Origin: Spirochaetaceae bacterium
Lineage (GTDB): Bacteria > Spirochaetota > Spirochaetia > DSM-27196 > PXBQ01
Direction: 5' to 3'
Length of the DNA: 7,512 nucleotides
NCBI GenBank assembly: GCA_003566875.1
Contig: PXBQ01000496.1
Span: 1-7,512 of the forward strand
Both the position numbers and the translations under genes were made by a program. This document shows positions 4,457 to 7,512 of this stretch, one piece after another. The first letter of the stretch is position 1. Each line of letters starts with the position of its first letter. A model generated the notes under the pieces. It made no database searches. It had not been told where the DNA came from and worked only from the letters and a program-made list of their open reading frames with translations.

Positions 4457-6086
4457 ACCGCGTTGAACGCACAATTTCGATCAGATACGGCAGGAGTTGC
4501 TTCTTGCGGCTTACGACTCTCTTCATCTCGAAGACGTCCGGTTTGAGTGCCGGGTACCGGATCAACTCCTTCACACGAGGCGATCCCGCGTACGCGAGCA
4601 GCGTCGTCTCGGTCGTGATGTCGGTTACCATAAGCGCAGCGAACTCGAGCCCCTTTTTTTCCACAAAACGGTCTAAGGCCTCGATGATCGCGTCTTTCCG
4701 CCTCCAGAACTCGCGAAAACCGATCATCTCGACCTGGCTTACCGAGAACGAACGCCCGCTCTCGGTGTAACTCTTCTGGTCGCGCGTCACGATCTCGTCG
4801 TCCGAGACATCTTCGATGCCGCTTCCCGCGACAAACATCGCGTGCCCGAACTCGTGGACGTCGAGCCCGGCGATCGGCGCGAGCCACTCGACGATCTGCG
4901 TATCGAGGTCGGCGGTCGTCGGCGACTTGAGGATCACCGTATCCGACACGATACCCGCGAGCAGGAGTCCGGCGATCATCGGGTCGGGGCGCACGCCTCG
5001 TTGACGGTAGAGGTCCGCGACGATCGTACACGTCGAGCCGACCACTCGGTTGATAAACGTGATCGGCTGCGTGGTGTTCGGGCCGCCGAGCCGGTGGTGA
5101 TCGATCACTTCTGCGACGTCGGCGTGCTCGATGCCGTCGACAGCCTGCGCGTATTCGTTGTGGTCTACCATCACGACGCGAAATCTGGCCTCGGTCAAAA
5201 AACTCATGCGCGTCACGACACCCGTGATCTTTCCGGCCGAATCGGTAACGATGAAACCGCCGTCGTTGTACTTGTTGATCTCGGTCGCGACGTCCTGTAC
5301 GCGGTCGGAGTCACGGAACACCGGATGTGCGTCTTCGGCGAACGCGCCGGACGGCATCGCGTAACACAGGTTCACGGCTGCCTGCGCCGCGCCGACCGCG
5401 ACGCGCACGATTGTGGTCCCCCCCCGCGTAGAAACCGCGTGATCCGCGGTACTCGATCCGTCGCTCGTCACAACCACCGCCGTGGGTCGGTATGGAAGTA
5501 CCGATTCGAGGTCGTGTTCGCTCGTGACGACGATCGAATCGGCGAAGTCGTCGGATTCGAGGTCGATACACCCGAGGTCGAGAACAAGCCGGCCCCGCAG
5601 GTGTTGTCTCCGTGTCTTGTCGGTCGGACTGCCGCACAGCGCGAGGAAACGGTTTACGTCGATCCGGACCGAGTCTTTGCGGCACACGCCGGCGATATCG
5701 TCCATAATCTCGACGAGGCGGAGCGCGGTGATTTTTCTCGAGCACGTTCCGTCCGTGCCCGCGACCGGGAGAAAAGTGAACCGGTTCTTGAGAATGATGT
5801 CTTTCGCGGTCGAGAGCGGCTCATCGGGTGAAATCACGAATAGCTGCTCGCGCGGAATCATGATGTCCCTAAGGCGGGGGTGCAGGTCCGAAAGCAGCGG
5901 CGGAACCGGAGCGCCGAAATGCTCGAGAGCGAACGACGTCTGAGCGTTGATATTGCCGGCGCGAAACGCCTCCGCGGGTGTCCCGTCGACCGTGCTCTTG
6001 TACCGCGCGTACGCGATCGCCGAGCAGATCGAGTCGGTATCCGGGTTCTTGTGGCCGATGACGACGAGCGAACCTGAGCCTGGCAC
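4455..6086 (-). CDS. ppaC: Manganese-dependent family II inorganic pyrophosphatase with CBS-DRTGG regulatory insert
   Basis: Hydrolyses pyrophosphate to two phosphates in the cytoplasm. This subfamily is known for control by adenine nucleotides through its CBS domains. The 543 residues match the usual length of CBS-containing family II enzymes. Order: N-terminal DHH part with metal ligands in GHKNPDTDS (H12, D16, D18); CBS 1 (about 72-125); DRTGG domain (about 140-245); CBS 2 (about 250-300); return of the DHH domain with DHNE (D308) and DHH (329-331); DHHA2 domain (about 400-543) with the substrate-binding SRKKQ near its end. The insert splits the DHH domain, as is normal in this family. The start is GTG at 6086; no other start precedes the conserved motif, and the next in-frame stop upstream is close. 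The upstream exported-protein gene ends 75 bp away. A -10 box is placed to give a leaderless mRNA. Confidence 0.95.
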   Translation of the reverse strand: MPGSGSLVVIGHKNPDTDSICSAIAYARYKSTVDGTPAEAFRAGNINAQTSFALEHFGAPVPPLLSDLHPRLRDIMIPREQLFVISPDEPLSTAKDIILKNRFTFLPVAGTDGTCSRKITALRLVEIMDDIAGVCRKDSVRIDVNRFLALCGSPTDKTRRQHLRGRLVLDLGCIDLESDDFADSIVVTSEHDLESVLPYRPTAVVVTSDGSSTADHAVSTRGGTTIVRVAVGAAQAAVNLCYAMPSGAFAEDAHPVFRDSDRVQDVATEINKYNDGGFIVTDSAGKITGVVTRMSFLTEARFRVVMVDHNEYAQAVDGIEHADVAEVIDHHRLGGPNTTQPITFINRVVGSTCTIVADLYRQRGVRPDPMIAGLLLAGIVSDTVILKSPTTADLDTQIVEWLAPIAGLDVHEFGHAMFVAGSGIEDVSDDEIVTRDQKSYTESGRSFSVSQVEMIGFREFWRRKDAIIEALDRFVEKKGLEFAALMVTDITTETTLLAYAGSPRVKELIRYPALKPDVFEMKRVVSRKKQLLPYLIEIVRSTR

Positions 6087-6092
6087 ACCCCA

Positions 6093-6101
6093 AGTATAGC
6101 A
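6093..6101 (-). promoter_or_regulatory. ppaC: Extended -10 promoter of the pyrophosphatase gene (leaderless)
   Basis: On the minus strand, TGC-TATACT is an extended -10 element with a 5/6 hexamer. Counting the standard six bases after the hexamer puts the start at 6086, the first base of the GTG start codon. The region 17 bp upstream has no good -35 box, as allowed for extended -10 promoters. Confidence 0.55.
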
Positions 6102-6161
6102 CGAATCGGTTCAACTCAGTCGATATCGGCCCGGAAATCCAGGGAGTACGCCGCAACGGCC

Positions 6162-6860
6162 TCAGAACGAAAAACTACCGCCGAGTGAGATCGAAAGCGC
6201 CCTGAGCACGACGCGGAGAGCTTCGTACCGCTCCGCGCTTTCGAATTGTGAGCTCACGGCCGTGTTCGTGTTCGTGTCGACCGTGAACATCGTCGCGTTC
6301 AGCGAGAAGTCGCTAAGGATGACGTACAGTCGGCCGCGGAGCGTGAGCGCGATCTGCTCGGTGACGCGGAACGCGGTTCCGGTCTCGGCGTACCACCCCA
6401 AACCGAGCCCGACCTTTGTCTCGACGCCTTCCGGATCAAACGCGACGACCGTGCCGTCGTCCGCGAGGTCGGTGGCGACGTTGTGGAGTAAAACGCGCGC
6501 CACCGGCATCCAGTTGAGCACTCCTCCGGCGCCGGCGAACACCGAGACGCGGCCGAAATCGAGCGACGCGCGCAACCCACCGTGGAAGAGCAGGCTGTCG
6601 GCGTACACCCACGGAGCGCTTGCGATCGGCCCACCGTCGGGCAGCAGCCCGTACGCCTGGATGTACGAGAAACCGACCGGGACCGAGACGAGCGAACCCA
6701 GCCCGACACTCGTCGAGAAGCCGGTCTCGATCGACGCGCTGCCTTCACCGAGAAGCAGGCTTTCGGGAAGGAACACGGAGATACTGCCTCCCGCCGATTG
6801 AGCGGAAACCGATACAGTGATCAAAATCGCGACCGCGATCGTAGCGATGAGTTTTTTCAT
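6162..6860 (-). CDS. Exported beta-rich protein, probable outer-membrane beta-barrel
   Basis: A 232-residue protein with a clear Sec signal peptide: MKK, a hydrophobic core (residues 4-18) and a likely cleavage near VSAQSA (about 20-23); no lipobox cysteine. The mature part is rich in Gly, Ser, Val and aromatic residues in alternating, strand-like segments (for example VGLGSLVSVPVGFSYIQAYG and LRASLDFGRVSVFAGAGG) and ends in Phe (SLGGSFSF), a common outer-membrane barrel ending. About eight to ten strands seem possible, but I did not model them. I recognise no specific family. ATG-6860 is chosen because it starts the signal peptide; the frame is open upstream, and an ATG six codons earlier (6878) would spoil the signal. 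It sits 46 bp after the HD-GYP gene and before the pyrophosphatase, on the same strand. Confidence 0.75.
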   Translation of the reverse strand: MKKLIATIAVAILITVSVSAQSAGGSISVFLPESLLLGEGSASIETGFSTSVGLGSLVSVPVGFSYIQAYGLLPDGGPIASAPWVYADSLLFHGGLRASLDFGRVSVFAGAGGVLNWMPVARVLLHNVATDLADDGTVVAFDPEGVETKVGLGLGWYAETGTAFRVTEQIALTLRGRLYVILSDFSLNATMFTVDTNTNTAVSSQFESAERYEALRVVLRALSISLGGSFSF

Positions 6861-6866
6861 AACGAC

Positions 6867-6895
6867 AGTATCTCGCATCGCGGCGAAAATGGGAA
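6867..6895 (-). promoter_or_regulatory. Possible promoter of the exported-protein gene (leaderless)
   Basis: On the minus strand: TTCCCA (6895-6890), a 17-bp spacer, then GATACT (6872-6867), 4/6 matches in each box. The predicted start is at 6860, the A of the ATG, the same geometry as at the pyrophosphatase gene. It is weak by sequence and may be chance; the gene could also be read from the HD-GYP transcript. Confidence 0.3.
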
Positions 6896-6906
6896 CCGCC
6901 GGGGTA

Positions 6907-7512
6907 TCAGTACGAGTATTTCCTGCGAATCGCCGCGACGACGTCCTGAATCGAGAGGAAGAGCTCGACGAGTTCCGGGTCGAACTGGGTTCCTGCTCCC
7001 GCGCGGCAGTACTCGAGCACGTCGGGAAGCGGCCACGACGACTTGTACGCGCGTTCGGAGACGAGCGAGTCAAAAACGTCGGCGATCGCGACGATTCGCG
7101 CGCTCAGCGGAATCTCGGTGCCCTTTTTCCCGGGGCCAAACGTGATCGTCGGTGCGTTGAGGTCGGCGACGTACCCTGGGTAGCCGGTCCCGTCCCACCT
7201 CTCGTGGTGGTTGAGCACGACCGAACGTGTCACGCGATCCCACGGCGACTCGGTGCGACGAAACAATCGCGCGCCGAGTACCGTGTGCGCCTTCGCGTGC
7301 GACATCTCGCTCTGCGTGAGCGGGCCGGGTTTCTTGAGGACCGTGTCGCTTACCGCAACTTTCCCCACGTCGTGAAGAATCGCCGCAGTCTTGAGTATCT
7401 CGCGGCTTCGGCGTAGCTTGCGTTCGGGGATGTAATGCCGGCGCGCCCACTTGTCGTACAACTCGGCCGAGTACGCGCCGACGCGTTTGGCGTGTTGTCC
7501 GGTCTCAAACGG
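6907..7512 (-). CDS. HD-GYP domain protein, C-terminal part (5' end outside window)
   Basis: The frame is open to the right edge; the TTG at 7461 is only an internal start-like codon. About 201 residues are visible. HD-GYP signatures in order: ETGQHAKRV (first His), LHDVGK (the HD pair), LKKPGPLTQSE, SHAKAHTVLGARL, NHHERWDGTGYPG (the HH and the diagnostic GYP) and the conserved ARIVAIADVFDSLVSERAYK. Family members hydrolyse cyclic di-GMP or related dinucleotides; all metal-site residues I can see are intact, so it is probably an active phosphodiesterase. Between GYP and IPLSARI there is a longer loop than in the compact family members (about 22 residues, GPGKKG-containing). Any sensor, receiver or GAF domain would lie beyond the window. 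It is the first visible gene of the leftward group. Confidence 0.9.
   Translation of the reverse strand, partial: PFETGQHAKRVGAYSAELYDKWARRHYIPERKLRRSREILKTAAILHDVGKVAVSDTVLKKPGPLTQSEMSHAKAHTVLGARLFRRTESPWDRVTRSVVLNHHERWDGTGYPGYVADLNAPTITFGPGKKGTEIPLSARIVAIADVFDSLVSERAYKSSWPLPDVLEYCRAGAGTQFDPELVELFLSIQDVVAAIRRKYSY

Noticed and set aside
4842..5831. Long plus-strand frame (329 codons) opposite the pyrophosphatase
   Set aside because: Low-complexity Arg/Asp/Val shadow; the minus-strand pyrophosphatase is unmistakable with all catalytic motifs.
1..7512. CRISPR array, insertion sequence or phage genes
   Set aside because: No spaced direct repeats, transposase motifs, terminal inverted repeats or phage genes seen; the region looks like ordinary chromosome apart from the gap at 4023-4454.

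Overview
The window is GC-rich, bacterial, chromosomal-type DNA. Gene content suggests a free-living spirochaete of the Spirochaeta group: a CBS-domain family II pyrophosphatase, an HD-GYP protein with a long loop, a small exported beta-barrel-like protein, and an NtrC-type regulator with a sigma-54 promoter. This assignment is inference from gene types and sequence style; no rRNA marker is present.

Layout. Positions 3-1868 (+) hold the C-terminal part of a large TPR protein that enters from the left edge. A tRNA-CAU gene (1934-2006, +) follows with its own near-consensus sigma-70 promoter. nrdR (2004-2531, -) converges on the tRNA and overlaps it by three bases. Divergent from nrdR is a complete sigma-54-dependent NtrC-family response regulator (2622-4022, +). 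A 432-base gap without a conventional gene (4023-4454) follows. On the minus strand, reading leftward from the right edge, are an HD-GYP protein (cut by the window end, 6907-7512), an exported beta-rich protein (6162-6860) and the CBS/DRTGG/DHH/DHHA2 pyrophosphatase (4455-6086).

The most interesting part is the gap after the regulator. It contains two identical-format dyads, TATGC-N5-GCATA, whose centres are 84 bp apart (eight helical turns). They lie upstream of a full-consensus sigma-54 promoter (TTGGCACG-N4-TTGCT). The predicted transcript is about 230 nt. It has a 5' hairpin, an A/U-rich middle with a 12-bp tandem repeat, a cUUCGg hairpin and a strong intrinsic terminator that runs into the 3' end of the convergent pyrophosphatase gene. 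No ordinary protein gene lies between promoter and terminator. The arrangement looks like a self-contained module: sigma-54 activator, its enhancer sites, and a sigma-54-dependent small RNA (or micropeptide mRNA). In general plan it resembles LuxO/Qrr or GlrR/GlmY, but I do not recognise the RNA itself. This is a prediction from sequence alone.

Other points of note: the nrdR stop codon is made by the tRNA nucleotide that turns its first acceptor pair into a G-U wobble. The pyrophosphatase and the exported-protein gene each have a -10-like hexamer placed so that transcription would begin at the first base of the start codon, which suggests leaderless mRNAs. A 16-bp dyad sits in the spacer of the likely nrdR promoter.
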